Assembly: GCA_025617375.2 (NCBI GenBank)
Contig: JAMYGW020000010.1
Coordinates: 930,001-994,000 of the forward strand
Reading direction: 5' to 3'
DNA: 64,000 bases
From: Acarospora socialis
Lineage: Eukaryota > Ascomycota > Lecanoromycetes > Acarosporales > Acarosporaceae
In this document: one piece after another, positions 22,127 through 34,731 of the stretch
Numbering within the stretch: the stretch's first letter is position 1
Layout: each line of letters starts with the position of its first letter
The notes under the pieces: model-generated
Databases searched by the model: none
What the model was told of the DNA's origin: nothing
The model's input: the letters and a program-made list of their open reading frames with translations, nothing else
Made by a program: the position numbers and the translations under genes

Positions 22127-23693
22127 ATGTCGTTTGACCGAGCCCGTGCTGCTGCCGCCAAGGAGCAGAAGAAGATGGAAGCCTTTTCCAGGAAGCGCCT
22201 GCAGGACGAGGAGCGACGTGATCCTGGACGGTATGCTGAGCAAGAGCGCGGCTTTACACCCCGACGGAGTGAATCTCCTCGGCCTAGGAAGCGCCGGTCG
22301 GAGGTAGGGTTAGGGGACCTTGGTCGCAGCGAGGTAGGCGAATCTTCGGCCACTGCGGGTGGAAAACCCAAGGGTAGGCCTCCTGCGGCGGCGTCCGGTG
22401 GTCATGCAGGGCGCCCGCAGCTGAGAAGGAACCCCGAGGCGAGTACCAACCCCAACAAAGCCGGTCGACCCCCTAAGGGAACCCTGTCAAAGGCGGAGGA
22501 GCGGCGACGTTCTATGGAGGGGAAGCAGCGAGCGGCCGAAGATGCCTTTGCAAGAATTGTAGCTGAGGACCCCAGGCTACCTCCAAGGCCGAAAACCCCT
22601 GAATTGGGAGAGGGCTTTGGACCTCGACAGTCCCAGCTTGAGGCGTTTGTTTCTTCGACCATCGCAAAGCTCACCAAGACGGGGATCGAACGGGTTGGTG
22701 GTCCCGAGGTTGTCAACCTTCTGTCACGGGCCGGGCGGCTTCACACTGAGGATGTGAAAGCTCTAACGGAGGAAAACGCCACACTGCGAATGCTGGTGAC
22801 GGAGGGCAACCCCGACGCCGCCCGTGTCGCGTTGATGTCGTCTCCGGGGCGTCCCGGCACCTCTGCGACTGCGCTTGACTCGAGGCGGGAGTATTCCCTA
22901 GGGTTACAAAACTTCGGCCTGATGCATCTGAACGAAGAGAGTCCAATCTCGGCCAATATCCGCCTTCTAGGTAAGTGGACTTGTGCTGTGTGTGTATGAT
23001 TGCGGTGGGGTTTGACGTTTGATATAGTGACTTTCCCACCAGCGCTATCACGTCCGTGTGAAACACCCGAGAACCAACGCGACCGTCCGCGGCAACCCTT
23101 TCAGGCACCAGCTTGCGGCTGTGGCCGCAGGCTGGGGGCCCTGCATGCTCCGCACCTATCGCCCCCATGTGGCGGAAGGTGAGGAGCAGGATATGCTTGG
23201 GGTGCATGTGAGCCACCTGTGCCACACTGCCGAGTGCTTCAACCCTCGGCACATGGTGATCGAGTACCCGGCGGACAACTGGGCGCGCAACCTGTGTCTG
23301 AACATGGTTGTGGCGCATATCCGGTGGCCCAACGGGTCTTCAACAAAAATCGATCCCTGTGAGCACGGAGGCAACCTGAAGAACCGGCTGCAGTGCATCC
23401 TGCCTACGGTCAGGCTCGATGGTCAAGCTGCAGACCTCCCCACCGGCTACATCAACGGCCCCTTACTCCGGCGGCGACGCCCTAAGCTGCGTGCCTCTGG
23501 GCCTGCATATGGGGGATTCGCCGGCCCCGATAAGCGCTACCTCCTTTCCGCCGAGCATAGTGACGATGTCATGAGCTGGTGTGAGCATGTGCTCAAGAGG
23601 GGTCCGGAAGCGGCTGCAGAGTATGCGGTGCACCTGCCCTACCTCGAAGTTGAATATGATCGTTTCCATAGAGAAAATAATTTGACTATATAA
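22127..23693 (+). CDS. AT-hook-like protein with His-Me-finger (HNH-type) zinc-loop domain
   Basis: The first exon (22,127-22,970) encodes a basic, Arg/Lys/Pro-rich region with GRP cores (KPKGRPPAAA near residue 85, AGRPPKGT near residue 112), then a helical charged stretch. A strong donor GTAAGT follows at 22,971, and a CAG acceptor ends at 23,042. The second exon (23,043-23,693) begins RYHVRVKHPRTN and contains VSHLCHTAECFNPRHMVIEY, with later Asn-Arg-Asn. This is the zinc-binding loop and His-Asn core of the fungal family zf-His_Me_endon (homing-endonuclease-like). Known family members bind or cut DNA, but most nuclear copies have no assigned role. Oddity: joining these two consensus splice sites leaves the exons one base out of frame, and I found no better pair. 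Either a weak site is used (for example a donor near 22,988) or the gene has lost a base. Its GC-rich, unmutated sequence contrasts with the dead repeats on its left. Confidence 0.7.
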
Positions 23694-23699
23694 TACCTT

Positions 23700-24065
23700 G
23701 CTTGTCTGCTTCTCATTGAGCTGTTGGTGGGTGGTCGAGCGGTTTGCCATCCGGGGGAGCTGGGTAATGATGATCCGAAGGACATCACCGGAGGAATCTT
23801 CCAGCTTGTGCAGCGAGGTGAAGCTGCCGGTTGGCAGTTTGAGCTCTCTCTCCAAGATGGCCAGAATGATGTTATGAATGACGTTGGCATCTCTCAACAT
23901 GGCGCGAAAGAGCGTCTCGAGCATGGCCAGCCAATGTGGCAATTCATTCTTCTCCCGCCCGGAGAAGAAGCCAGCTTGAGCTATCTATTCAATGGGAGTA
24001 GGTCGTCAATATCTTGTTCGCCTGGTGGGACATGGGAATGTGCTTTACTTACCTTCAGTAACTCC
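23700..24065 (-). pseudogene. 2-oxoglutarate/Fe(II) oxygenase (IPNS-like) fragment
   Basis: The minus strand reads AGFFSGREKNELPHWLAMLE, then IHNIILAILERELKLPTGSF and LHKLEDSSGDVLRII. This matches the middle of fungal isopenicillin-N-synthase-like oxygenases (LSxxE-LGLPxGTLxxLHRxxxxSGDxVR). The block ends near 23,720, just before the HTDFG iron-binding half would start, so both catalytic halves are missing. Upstream a stop and possible intron border lie near 23,985. The other side abuts the 3' end of the His-Me-finger gene, which probably displaced the remainder. Confidence 0.7.
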
Positions 24066-25039
24066 AGCTAATTACAATTGCCATCTTTGTCAAGACCGAG
24101 CTCCTTATATCTTCGAAGCGAAACGTCAGTGGTTGCAGTAGATTGATACTATGATACAATGGCTTTTAAAAACCAATTATGACTTCTACCCGGAGCCTTT
24201 CCCAGGGTCACTTCCGACGATTGAGCTTCAACGAAATCTCGTTGGCTATGCTTCTGAATTACGATGCGGAGGGAAACTCACAAGCTCTTCCACATCTGCA
24301 CCCATGAAGGCTTCTGTTATCTTGACTTACGCATCCGAAGAGGTCGAAACTGCTTGAGGATGCTCACAGGTTCATGCAGTCGGCAAAGAAGTTTTCAAAA
24401 ACACCTCCATAGCGGACAAGTACTCCTTCAAAATAAGAGCATCATATGAGACAGGATTGCTTGATACCGGGTAAGAAAGTCATCGAAACAGAATCGGCGT
24501 CTCCTCAAATTACGCGGTTTCAAGGAACAACGGCTTTTGTCAAAGACTTCACAATACCACAAAACGGGGTCTATAGCTTGATATGTTTATAGCAAGAGCA
24601 CCCCTCCGTTCACATCCCTCTTCACAACACATTACCAATCACTCACGCAACTCGTCTCTCGAAAGCGACGACATTCAAGTCCGCATGCACGCGGGCGGTG
24701 TCTGATTGGGACCAGACTCAAGGCAGTCCGGACTTTAACCTATCATTGATAGCCTAAGTCATGCACTCTTATCTTCGCGTTCTTCAATGGCTGGCACTCG
24801 ATAGCGACCGATCGACCAATGTACGCTGGTCCAAGCTCTGTTGGTTTAGGGTTTCGTTGAGATGATAAATCTTGGTACGAGCTAGCTGCCGCCGTGCTTT
24901 CTCTGATCTTTGCATCGATAAGCTTCATGCCCTCCCCCCTCCCCCCCAAACATGTCCGTGAACTCGTCAAGAGATTAAAAGTCAAACAGGGCATTTCTTC
25001 AGAGAACATGGCGAAATGGCACCGTGGCTCAGTGAAACA
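24066..25039. other. Unassigned stretch with small unrecognised frames
   Basis: A 68-codon plus frame (24,151-24,357) reads like protein (IELQRNLVGYASELRCGG) but matches nothing I know. A second overlapping frame continues to 24,449. They may be ends of another decayed gene. The last 400 bp would be the promoter of the polyketide synthase relic. Confidence 0.4.
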
Positions 25040-28000
25040 ATGTCGACCGACAGTGGCAGCTCCGTGACGTCTTCCAGCGATGAACGTCACCAGCGACGGC
25101 ATCTGATGCTTTTGAGCCAATAGCTAGCATTGGAATGGGTGGGTCCCGACCAGTCCTCGTCAAACACGCAAGTTCGTCGATAAACATGTCGTTGGCCTGG
25201 AGATTCCGAGAGCGATAAGGACGTCGAACACTGAGTGCTCTATGGGACTTTCTGCAGCAGGAAAAATATGCTTATAGTGACTTTCCTCCGTCACGGGTCA
25301 ACATCGACCCCTGGTATCATCCTGCCACCAATCGTACCGGGTTGTTCTATACTCGGGGTGGTGCTTTTCTCAAAGCCGATCCACGTGAATTCGATCCCAC
25401 TTTCTTCGGAATCAATTCGCAAGAAGCCATGAGCCTTGATCCGGCACAGCGGGAGTTCCTGGAGGTTGTATATGAAGCTCTTGAATCTTCCGGCACATCC
25501 CTTGAGATAGTCTCAGGGTTAAGGACAGTATGTTCGTGGGAAACTTCAATCATGATCACCAACTCATGCATTGCCGCGATACTGAGTATCCCGAGTCGTA
25601 TGGTATTACTGGAGGAGGTATTGCTCTATTGAGCAACCGCGTCAGCTATGCTTTCAACCTGCAAGGCCCTTCGATGACACTTGACACTGCGTGCAGCACA
25701 CAATCCAACCAGAGAGTGTAATGTAGCTATGCTCGAACCTAATCCTGACACTAGAATGCTAAGTCTTTTCGTCGGCTCTGGGCAGGCATTCTTGACGAGG
25801 ATCCTATTCGTGCCATTGTTTGAGGCACGGCAGTTAATCCGTATGTACTTGGTTTCTTCCCTGATTCCTAATCTTTAAATGGCTTTGGCATAAATGGGAA
25901 ACCTGGTGGGATTACCCACCCTGATCCCGACAGCCAAGAAAAGGCCATCAGGGGAGCTTATCAACGTGCTGGTATTGACCCTGCCCTGACGACATACTTC
26001 GAATGCCACGGCACTGGCGCTCCGGTCGGGGATCCACTTGAAGTTGAAGCCGTGGAGCGTGTTTTTGCAGGCTCAAAGACATTAGAGCGGCCTCTACAGG
26101 GTCAGGACACAGCGGAAGGAAGTTGCGTATGAAGATCAGCTGATTTCATGGATGGCACAGACAAAGTTTGTATGAGAGAACCAGAAATCAGGATTATTTG
26201 AGTCAGTTGAGCTAACGCAATTTCCATTCCGCTGTGTCCGGACCCTGTACTTATAGGATTTGTAAGTGGTGTGAAGCTCTGAAAATGGATGATGAATGCT
26301 GGAAACAAGACAGATCAAGTCGAACATGGGCCACTGCGAATACACCAGTGGTATTGTAGGTATTATGAAAACAGTTCTTGCGTTGGAGCGCGGTGTCATT
26401 CCACCTTTCTGCTCCCTTCGAAAGCTCAATCCAAATGGTGAGAACGGCAGGGTTTCCCCCGAGCCAGCAAGCTAACGTCAGGTAGTTGATCCTAACGGTG
26501 GAAGCTGAAGATCGTCCAGGATAGTACTCTTTGGCCAACAGAGGATGTGCACAGAGCGAGCGCCAACTCATTCGGTTATGGTGGTGCCAATGCCCATACA
26601 ATGCTCGAGAGTATCGACTTCCTGGCTTCTGGCCATGCGGGTATAAGAGCTAGGGAGGTTGTCTACATCTGAAGAACAGGCCAGTGGACTTTCGGATAGA
26701 GTCGAGATTTCTCGACGACGACACTTCTTATTGCCTTTCTCAGCTCATAATGAGCGGACGCTTAAGAGAAATGTCGACGCCCTTCAGCCTCTAGTGGATA
26801 GGTTGCACTTGTTAGACATTGCGTACACTTTGAGCTGCCACCGATCCGCCCTCTCCACACCAGTCTTTGTCGTAGCGGGAACGGGTCAAGTGCATGAGGC
26901 TCTAGAGTCCGATGAGCTAATGACATACAAAGCACTTGAATCACAGAATTTGAGCTTGGGGTTTGTCTTTACAGTTATTCTCAATTCGGGCGACCTGTGG
27001 TACTTTTCTAACAACGAGTAGGGTAAGGTGCACAATGGCCACAAATGGGCTTAGAACTGATGGAGAGCTTTCCGACCTATCTTAGATCTATTCGTGACAT
27101 GGACAAATACTTCGCAGCATCAAAGGAAGCCCTAGCTTGGGTCTCGAAGGTGACCCAAGACTCGTCAACAGCCAAAGTGGGCTCAATGACTAATAGCCTC
27201 CTAGCTTCTCTGCGTGCCGCTCCCGAATCGAGCCAGATTTATCCCGCTGAGCTCTCCGGGCTCTTGTTACTGCCGTCCATGTTGCGCTGGTTGACTTACT
27301 AGCATCTTGGGACATCCAACCTTCGGTGACCGTAGGACATTCTTCAGGTAGGCAACACCTTAGCTTCTAACTGCTAGGTTTATGAAGTCTTAACTTAGCC
27401 CAGGGGAAATCGCAGCGGCATATGCGTCGGGCCGTATATCGGCGGTTGAGGCGATCATCACAGCATATGCTCGAGGTCAAGCTGTGTCTCGCAACCCGAT
27501 GTAAGGGGCCATGTTGGCCTTAGGGGCCGTCGCTGATACCATTGCACAACATCTAAAGACTTTAAAAGCATCTCCATCGCTCGCTACAACTCTCCCGAAA
27601 GCACGACTCTGAGTGGCGATTACGAGGATATCGTTACATTGAAGAGCTCTCTTGATGCTGAGAGCAAGTTTGCCGGGCTTCTAGCCACTGACGGCAATGC
27701 CTATCACTCGGCACACATGAAGAAATTGGGGGCAGGGTACGAAATTGAGCTTATCGATTGCTCTCCAGTCTCTCGTCCATACCTGGACGCGATACCTTGC
27801 GCCAAGCGACGTTCGTGTCTCCTGTCACCGGTAAAGTGTATGAAAAGCAATCAGAAACGCGAAGTATTGGAGAAGCAATTTCGAGTCACGTGTTCTCTTT
27901 GCGCAAGCCCTTACGGACCTTGTCCAGACCCAATCCCTTGATTGCCTTCTCGAGGTTGGGCCCCATTCGGCTCTGTTAGGACCAACCCACCAGATTTCGA

Positions 28001-31000
28001 AGTCTACGTCGCAAGTGAAATTTCCAGAATACATTCCCACACTAATTAGGCATGGAGAAGGAGCCAAGAACCTCCTGACCTCGGTTGGTACACTGTTTGC
28101 AAAGGACCATAAGCTCAACCTCAAGCGAGTCAATACTGTCGAAGCTCTCGATTCCGTCACAAACTCCATTCTTGATTACAATATCGGCGATGTTATTGTA
28201 GACTTACCGAAGTACCAATGGTATTATAGCGACCGGTTCTACTATGAGCACCGCTGGACCCGGGAATGGAGTCTCAGAACCCATCCCGTCATGATCTTCT
28301 GGCTTCTCGAAGCCCAGGCGGAAACTGGAAGGAACCGGTATGGAGAAATGTGTTGAAGCAGAAAGAACTACCTTGGCTACAAGCTCACAAGGTCCGAAAA
28401 CCCTTCCCAGTCCTTTATACAAGCACTAAACTGAAGATAGATCAGAGGCGACGTGGTCTTTCTGACCTTGGCTTATCTGTCTAAGGCCGTAGAGGCGGCG
28501 ACACCGATGGTGGAGATAAGCTGGAACGACTCCGCAACGATCCAAAATATGAAGTTCACAATATTCATTTAGAAGCGGGGCTAATCATTCCAGAAAGTGG
28601 TGGCGAGGAGCCACTTACAAGTCTTCGTTCAACAAAACTAAACAACAAGACCTACTGTGCTTCCATGTACGACTTTACCATCACGTCAGTGGTTAAATCA
28701 GGGGACAATGATGTTTTCAGCAAGTATGCAAGCGGGCAAATCACCATGACCTTAAGCTCACAAGGTGAATCCTTTCCGGCAGAACTCGATTGACTTGGCT
28801 AATACATCATGTTTGCACTAGATGAAGAATAGGCCTGAGACCGGCTGATGTGTCATATGTATGACAGCCTGCCGGCCATTTATCGGGGTGAAATTACTGG
28901 AATACATGCGGCAGTCCAGGACCATTTGCTTGATAACATGTACGCTTAAATGAGCACCTATCACGACGGTACGATGGCATTGAAGGATCTAGTTGTTCTT
29001 CTGTCCCACAAAATCCCTAATCTCAAGGTCCTCGAAGTGGGCAGTGGAACGGGAAGTGCTACTCGAGAGGCTTTACCAGCTCTGCGCGGTCATATGCCGA
29101 GGATACGACAGCTACATTTTCACTGACGTTGGTACTGGGTTCCTGGCGGCCGCCCAAGGCAGCTTCAAGGACCACAAAAGCGTTCTCTATTGTTCTTTTG
29201 ATATGCAGGTTTGATGTTGCAGAATAAGGATTTGGTTCAGATTACGATCCCATAATCGCATCCAACGTCATACACGCAACTACAAACATCCAAGGTATCC
29301 TCGAGAACATTTGACGGTTATTAAAACCTGATGGAAAGCTCGTGCTGTTTGAGTTCGTGCAGTCGCGCCTCTTTTGGAACATGATTCTCGGGACTTTCTC
29401 GAATTTTTGGAATGGGACTTCGATCCAGTATTCTCGAGGACCGAAGGGCCGTTCTCAACACAAGAGATATGGCGACGCGTACTTCCTCGAGCGGGTTTCA
29501 GAGAGATTGATATAATGTTGGACAATTTTGCTCAGCAAGGCGAAGCAGCAATTATCATGGCTATTGCAGCGGAACCCGAACCTTTGGCTCCATCCATGCC
29601 CTAATCCAAAACTGTCTCTATAGTCCATCGTGGCGATCCTTCCGCACTTGTGCTAGACTTTTGTCGCTTGTTGCAATCGTCTGGAGCCACGGCGCAGTTG
29701 ATTCCCCTGTCGCAATCGAGCAAGCTGGAAGGCGGCCGCTGTGTACTCCTTGTCGAGGTTGATCAACCAATTTTTCCTGACATAAGCTTTGAAGAGTGGG
29801 AAATAGTAAGCATACTACTGACGTCTTACTCTGCTCTTTACGTCACCAGAGGAGGTCTTCTCGATGGCGGTAACCCAGGAAACGGCATGATGAGTGGACT
29901 AGTCTGTGCCATCCACACAGAAATGCAATCTTCAAGTCTCGTGACGATAGATCTAGACCAAAACCTGTCTTACCAAGAGCAAGATTTCAAGAATCTGATT
30001 CAGCTTGAAGAGAGAGCTGCCGCTTATGCTCCGGGAGACGATTTCGAATACCGGTCGAAGTCAGTGGTGGTGTATGTCAGCCAGGTGGAGAGCGACGACC
30101 TGTTTATTTCAAATTAACAATGCACAGCTCATGATACTGCAAATACAACCTCCATACCACTGGCTCGACAGAATGCGATGATCATGTCGATCGAGCAAGT
30201 TGGCGGTTCTAGATCTGTTCGATTCCAGGAAGATGCAATGCTCTCTAAAGAGTTGGAGCAGGATGAGATAAAAATTAAGGTGGTGGCCGCTGACTTGGGT
30301 GACAAGGTAGGATGAGTATGCCCAAGTAGTTCACTGAAGCTGACAAGATGTAGCTTACCGGCAATCTGACCAATCGCAGCGGAAAGTCACAACTTTTAAC
30401 TGGTGGTTGCGCAGGAATTGTCACCAGAGTCAGCTCCTTGCTTCAGACCTGGGCACACGATTTTCGGCATCTGTTCCTCCGCTTTGGGTACTTTGGTGCG
30501 GAATAAGGAAAATCTCTGTATAGGTATGAGGAACAAGATAACTTTGAAGAGATGGCTACCATTCCGGTGGCATTCTGTTCGGCTATATATGGATTGATTG
30601 AGCTCGGAAGGCTCGCAAAAGGGGAGGGCTATCCTTATTCAGTCCCTGCCAGCAGTGTTGGCTTGGCAGCCAGCCAGATCGCCCGCATCTGTGGTGCTGA
30701 GGTTTACGTGACCGCCGAACCCGGGAAAGAGCGCTTCCTCCAGATGGATTTGGGAATACCAGAAGATCATGTCATCTGTTCGGCAATGGTGTTACTACAG
30801 AGAAAATGCTACAGTACACCAACGGGACATGCTTCAACGTGATGCTTTCCAGCGCGCATAGTAAGGAGATACATCAGTATTAGGAATCCGTTGCGCATTA
30901 CGGCAGAATCATTGACCTTGAACGTACAGAGGCACTCGAGAATTGGGCGGCTCAGCATGAAGATATTCCAGCAGAATGCCACCTTTTCGTCATTTGATAT

Positions 31001-32373
31001 ACAATCCTTGACCAGTCGTCAACCAACGGTTGTGGCGAGCATGATGCAGAAGATCAAGAATATGCACGCGGAAGGTCGTATCAAGCCTTTACTTAGGAAA
31101 GCCTTTTCGGTCTCTGATCTCAACGACGCATTCAACGACACCATCAAAGTCGCGTACGATGGCGCAGTGTTAACTTTCCATCCCTCTACGGACAAGATTT
31201 ATGTAGGAAATCCACCCTACGAGCTTACATTCTCACCCGAAGCATCCTACATCTTAATAGGATGTTTAGGCGGTCTCGGGCGCAGCTTTGCGGAATGGAC
31301 GGTATCGAGAGGAGCAAGGATGTTGACCTTCCTATCTCGCACTGGCGCCGTAGGCCAAGAAGCTCAAGATCTCATGTCCAAGCTACAGAATATGGCAATA
31401 GAGGTCCAGGTTGTCAGAGGCGATGTCACTTCCATGGCAGACGTTGAGCACGCTATCAAGTCATGCACCGGCCTAATTAAAGGAATCGTGCAAGCAGCCT
31501 TCACCCTCCACGATTCGTTCTTCAGTGAGATGACGCTGGATGATTTTAGAGCAACGATGGATCCTCGGGTCAAAGGGACGCTGAACCTCCAACGCGCGTT
31601 GGAGAAGACAGCCCTGGACTCCTTCCTGATGTGAAGCTCCTGGACCACCATCTCCGGCTCGGCGTCGCAGAGCAACTACATGGCCGCCAACTCCTTCATG
31701 GACACCTTTCGCCCACTACCGAAGAAGCCACGGCTTACCGGCCACGGCTTACCGGCCACCTCACTCGGCCTCGGCCAGATCCTCGACGTCGATATCGTAA
31801 GCTACTATCCTCAGTACCAAGAGAATCTCCTCCGCATGGGTCTCTACGGCAACACGGAAGACGACTTCCTCCGCAACTGCGAAACCGCCATCAACATCTC
31901 CTCCACTCCATCCCGCGAAGGACGAAGCGGCCTCATCAACGAAGGCCACCTACTCGCCGGCGTCGAGCCCGCCGGCCTGCTGGACAAAGACAACAAGTAC
32001 CCCATCAGAGACATGTCCTGGTACCGGGACCCACGCTTCTCGCTCCTCGTGCAAGCCACTCAGCACCTCGCGTCCGAAGGCGAGTATCCCGCCGGCACCG
32101 CCGCCGCCGACCAGAGCGACGATGCCAACCAACCCCGCTGGTGCGCATCCATCGCAAGCTGGCCCTGCTCTTGTACGTGCCGCGAGAGGACATTGACGTG
32201 GGGCTGCCGATCAAGTCGTAGGGCATCGACAGCATGGTTGCGGCCGAGCTAAGGAATTCGCTGTTTGGTGCCTTTGGGTCGATATTTCTTTGCTGAAGCT
32301 GTTGCATCCCGGCATGACGGCGGAGAAGCTTGCGGACGAAGTTGGTGGTGCAAGGGAGGAGGCGAAGGGGTAA
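25040..32373 (+). pseudogene. Highly reducing type I polyketide synthase, broken
   Basis: Domain order reads completely along 7.3 kb. Start MSTDSGSSVTSSSDE at 25,040. Ketosynthase (about 25,110-26,630) with Cys motif DTACST near 25,680 and the His region [14 protein letters not shown] near 26,005. Acyltransferase (about 26,650-27,990) with a GHSSGE-type site near 27,330. Dehydratase (about 28,015-28,800). C-methyltransferase (about 28,970-29,560; VLEVGSGTGSATRE). Non-catalytic linker (29,600-30,117). Enoyl reductase (about 30,180-31,180). Ketoreductase (about 31,240-31,720; ILIGCLGGLGRSFAEW). Acyl carrier protein (about 32,130-32,373) with the attachment-site motif GIDSM. This is the architecture of lovastatin/fumonisin-class synthases that build reduced, methylated polyketides. 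The product is unknown. The reading frame is interrupted well over ten times and the gene is a fossil. Confidence 0.93.
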
Positions 32374-32865
32374 GATTCGGTTCTGTGGGACTAAGGCTGT
32401 GAAGAGGCCAGAGGGCAGTCTGTGGTTGGCAGATTGTTAGCACGTCTACGACGGTCTAGAGAGTAAATTTGTGATTACGATTTATGATTGTGAGTTTTGC
32501 ATGGAACTACTACATAAGACGGCCGTTCTCCTTGGGACCATCTTTGGCCATACACCAGGAAAAAGGCTGTTGCCTGAATGGAAAGGACCACGTCGCTAAA
32601 ATAGAAGCGGAACCTTCTGAGACGAAGTTTCTACACGTCCAAAGTGATCTTAATGCTTACAAGCCCTGCAGCTCACGCTTGTACGTGTCCAGCCCTGCTG
32701 TCAGCACTACAGGCCGGTCCGAGTCCGGTCCGAGTCTTCCCCATGAGATGCTCCAAACTTGGCCGGAGACCAGCCTCCAGAAAACAAGAATGCGAGACTC
32801 GCCATCGTAGAAGCACTCACACATCGCAACCCCAACAAGCCGCAAAAACACCCTTCTCCAAACAC
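32374..32865. other. Intergenic sequence, nothing recognised
   Basis: Spacer between the PKS relic and the P450 relic, both plus strand. It contains a short tandem duplication of CCGGTCCGAGT at about 32,712-32,735. Confidence 0.5.
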
Positions 32866-34731
32866 AATGTCCACCTCCCCAGGTACGCTCCCCCATCCAA
32901 GCACCGAACTCCCCATTCCACCGCCTCGCGACGTGTGACCTCACCATTCCCATCATCCAGAACGCGGCCCCAACGACCTCCCGCCATTCCCCTTCGCCCG
33001 ACCCCAAGCAGACTAAGCACCGTGTGAGTACGCCCAGCTGCGCGGCACCGAACCCGTTTCGCGCGTGAGGCTGTAGGACGGGAGCACGGCTTGGCTGGTA
33101 GTTCGGCACGGCAATGTGCAGAGCGTTTTGGTGGATGGAGATGGATGCGGATGGTGGTCGAAGGTGCAGTGGTCTTTGCTCCTGTTCCTGTCGCCGTTGC
33201 TGGCGTGCATAGGGGGGTGACTGTCTCGCGGCTGGGCCAGGATCGTAGGCGTGCTGGGCTCCCTGACGTGACGCCGGCAGGAAGGCGGTGGCGAAGGGGG
33301 AGCCGACGTTTGTGTACATGGATGAGCCGGGGCGTGCGAAGCACAGGTAGGTGCACCCACGACAAGATCAGCGAGCGGTGATAGGAAGCTGATGTCTTTG
33401 CAAAGTTTGCTTTAGGCGGATCAGCGATGGACTGTTCAATCAGGAACGTGTGGAGAAGAGGAGCCCAGGCGTGGTCAAGAAGAGGATCGAGGCGCTGTTC
33501 GATGGCCTGGTGGAGCAGAGTGGCGATAAGCCTGTCGACTTATGATCGGTTCGCGACGCGAGTGCCGACTCCGTAAGCTTGTTCCTCTGCTCCTTGCAAT
33601 CTAAGCGCTCGAACCCATAGTCGCAATCTGCTAATGTGGTCGCGGAGCTTAGATCATGTTTAGCATCCTTGGAGTGCTTGCTGCTGATATGGAGTATTTG
33701 ACTGAATGCAATGCTGCCCAGCTGAAAGCCAATTCTACGCCGACTGAGGCGGCGAGTGCTAACAAGTATGTGAGCCCTCCGTCTGTAGTTGCGCGTCACG
33801 TCGTTAGTAACTGATGCTGGACACCGATGGGTCAGGAAGCTGCTCGATTTATCAGTAACATGCCTGAGCAGAATATGGTAGAGCCACAAAAGGGTATTAT
33901 CGGCGATCTTGTCATCGAGCAGGTCAGAGTCCTCGCGATATGATGTCTCCTGTTGGACTCTCGGCTCACTGGGATGTGTCTCTCTCTAGATCAAACCGGG
34001 GCACATTTCCAAATCTGATACGCTGCGAGTTTTAGTCCCCATGCTTGTCACAGCGACCGTTACCAACTTAATCTGTTATATAAGCGAGCATACATCTAGG
34101 GGTTTATGCTTTTCGATGTAACTAACGGACACGCTCTTGTAGGGCCTCATCCTGCTTCTACAGCACCCCGGGCAGCTGGGGGACCTAAAGGCAGACCCTT
34201 CTCTCGCACGAGCCTTCGTCGAGGAGCTCTGCCGATTCCACACGAGCTCTGCCATAGCAAGCCCTCGCGTCGTCACAGTTGAGGGGGTCCTCAAAGGCAA
34301 GGTTCGAGGATTCCCCCCTTGATCCCTCCGCAGTGCGTCACCGCTAACATAACTTGATCTCCAATATGAGCAGGTGAGGGTGTCCTCCTCTCGAACACAT
34401 CGGCAAACAGAGACGAGGAAGTTTTCCCTACTCGACCAGACGAATTCGACATGCATCGCAGACGCGGCACCGAAGAGGCTCTTGCTTTTGGATACGGTCC
34501 ACGCCGATGCCCAGTAGAATGGCTGGCGCGTGAGCAACTTGAAACAGTATTCGGTCAGTGATCTTCATGATGAATACGAGCACTTCGTATGACTCGAGGC
34601 GATGGTTGATGTTCGCAGCACTGTTGTTCCAGAGACTGCCAAGTGTCAAGCTGGCGGTACCTTCAACCGAAATCAAATGGCTGCCATCGAGGGGAGTTGT
34701 CGGAGTCTCCGAACTTCCCATTTATCGTTAG
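32866..34731 (+). pseudogene. CYP55-type cytochrome P450 (nitric oxide reductase, P450nor) relic
   Basis: P450nor reduces NO to N2O with NAD(P)H during fungal denitrification. Blocks match it in order. The first exon MSTSP joins across an intron to PPFPFARPQAD. Then come EYAQLRGTEPVSRV and GSTAWLVVRHGNV near 33,010-33,110, and PTFVYMDEPGRAKHR near 33,300. ERVEKRSPGVVKKRIEALFD follows near 33,450, and MEYLTECNAAQLKANSTPTE near 33,690. Later blocks are GLILLLQHPGQLGDLKADPS, FVEELCRFHTSSAIA (34,140-34,250) and LLSNTSANRDEEVFP (34,380). The haem Cys loop FGYGPRRCPVEWLA lies near 34,490, and the end VVGVSELPIYR is followed by TAG at 34,729. Two in-frame stops fall inside the first coding block (after PQAD and before DGSTAWL), and the helix B-C region is lost, so it is not functional as read. 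The haem motif itself is intact. The subfamily assignment rests on my memory of P450nor sequence. Confidence 0.85.

Noticed and set aside
24743-25120. Minus-strand 125-codon frame before the PKS
   Set aside because: It overlaps the PKS start region, has no recognisable domain and mixed composition.
31631-32221. Arg/His/Pro-rich 196-codon frame at the PKS 3' end
   Set aside because: It overlaps the ketoreductase-to-carrier-protein stretch in another frame, and its composition is that of a shadow of GC-rich coding DNA.
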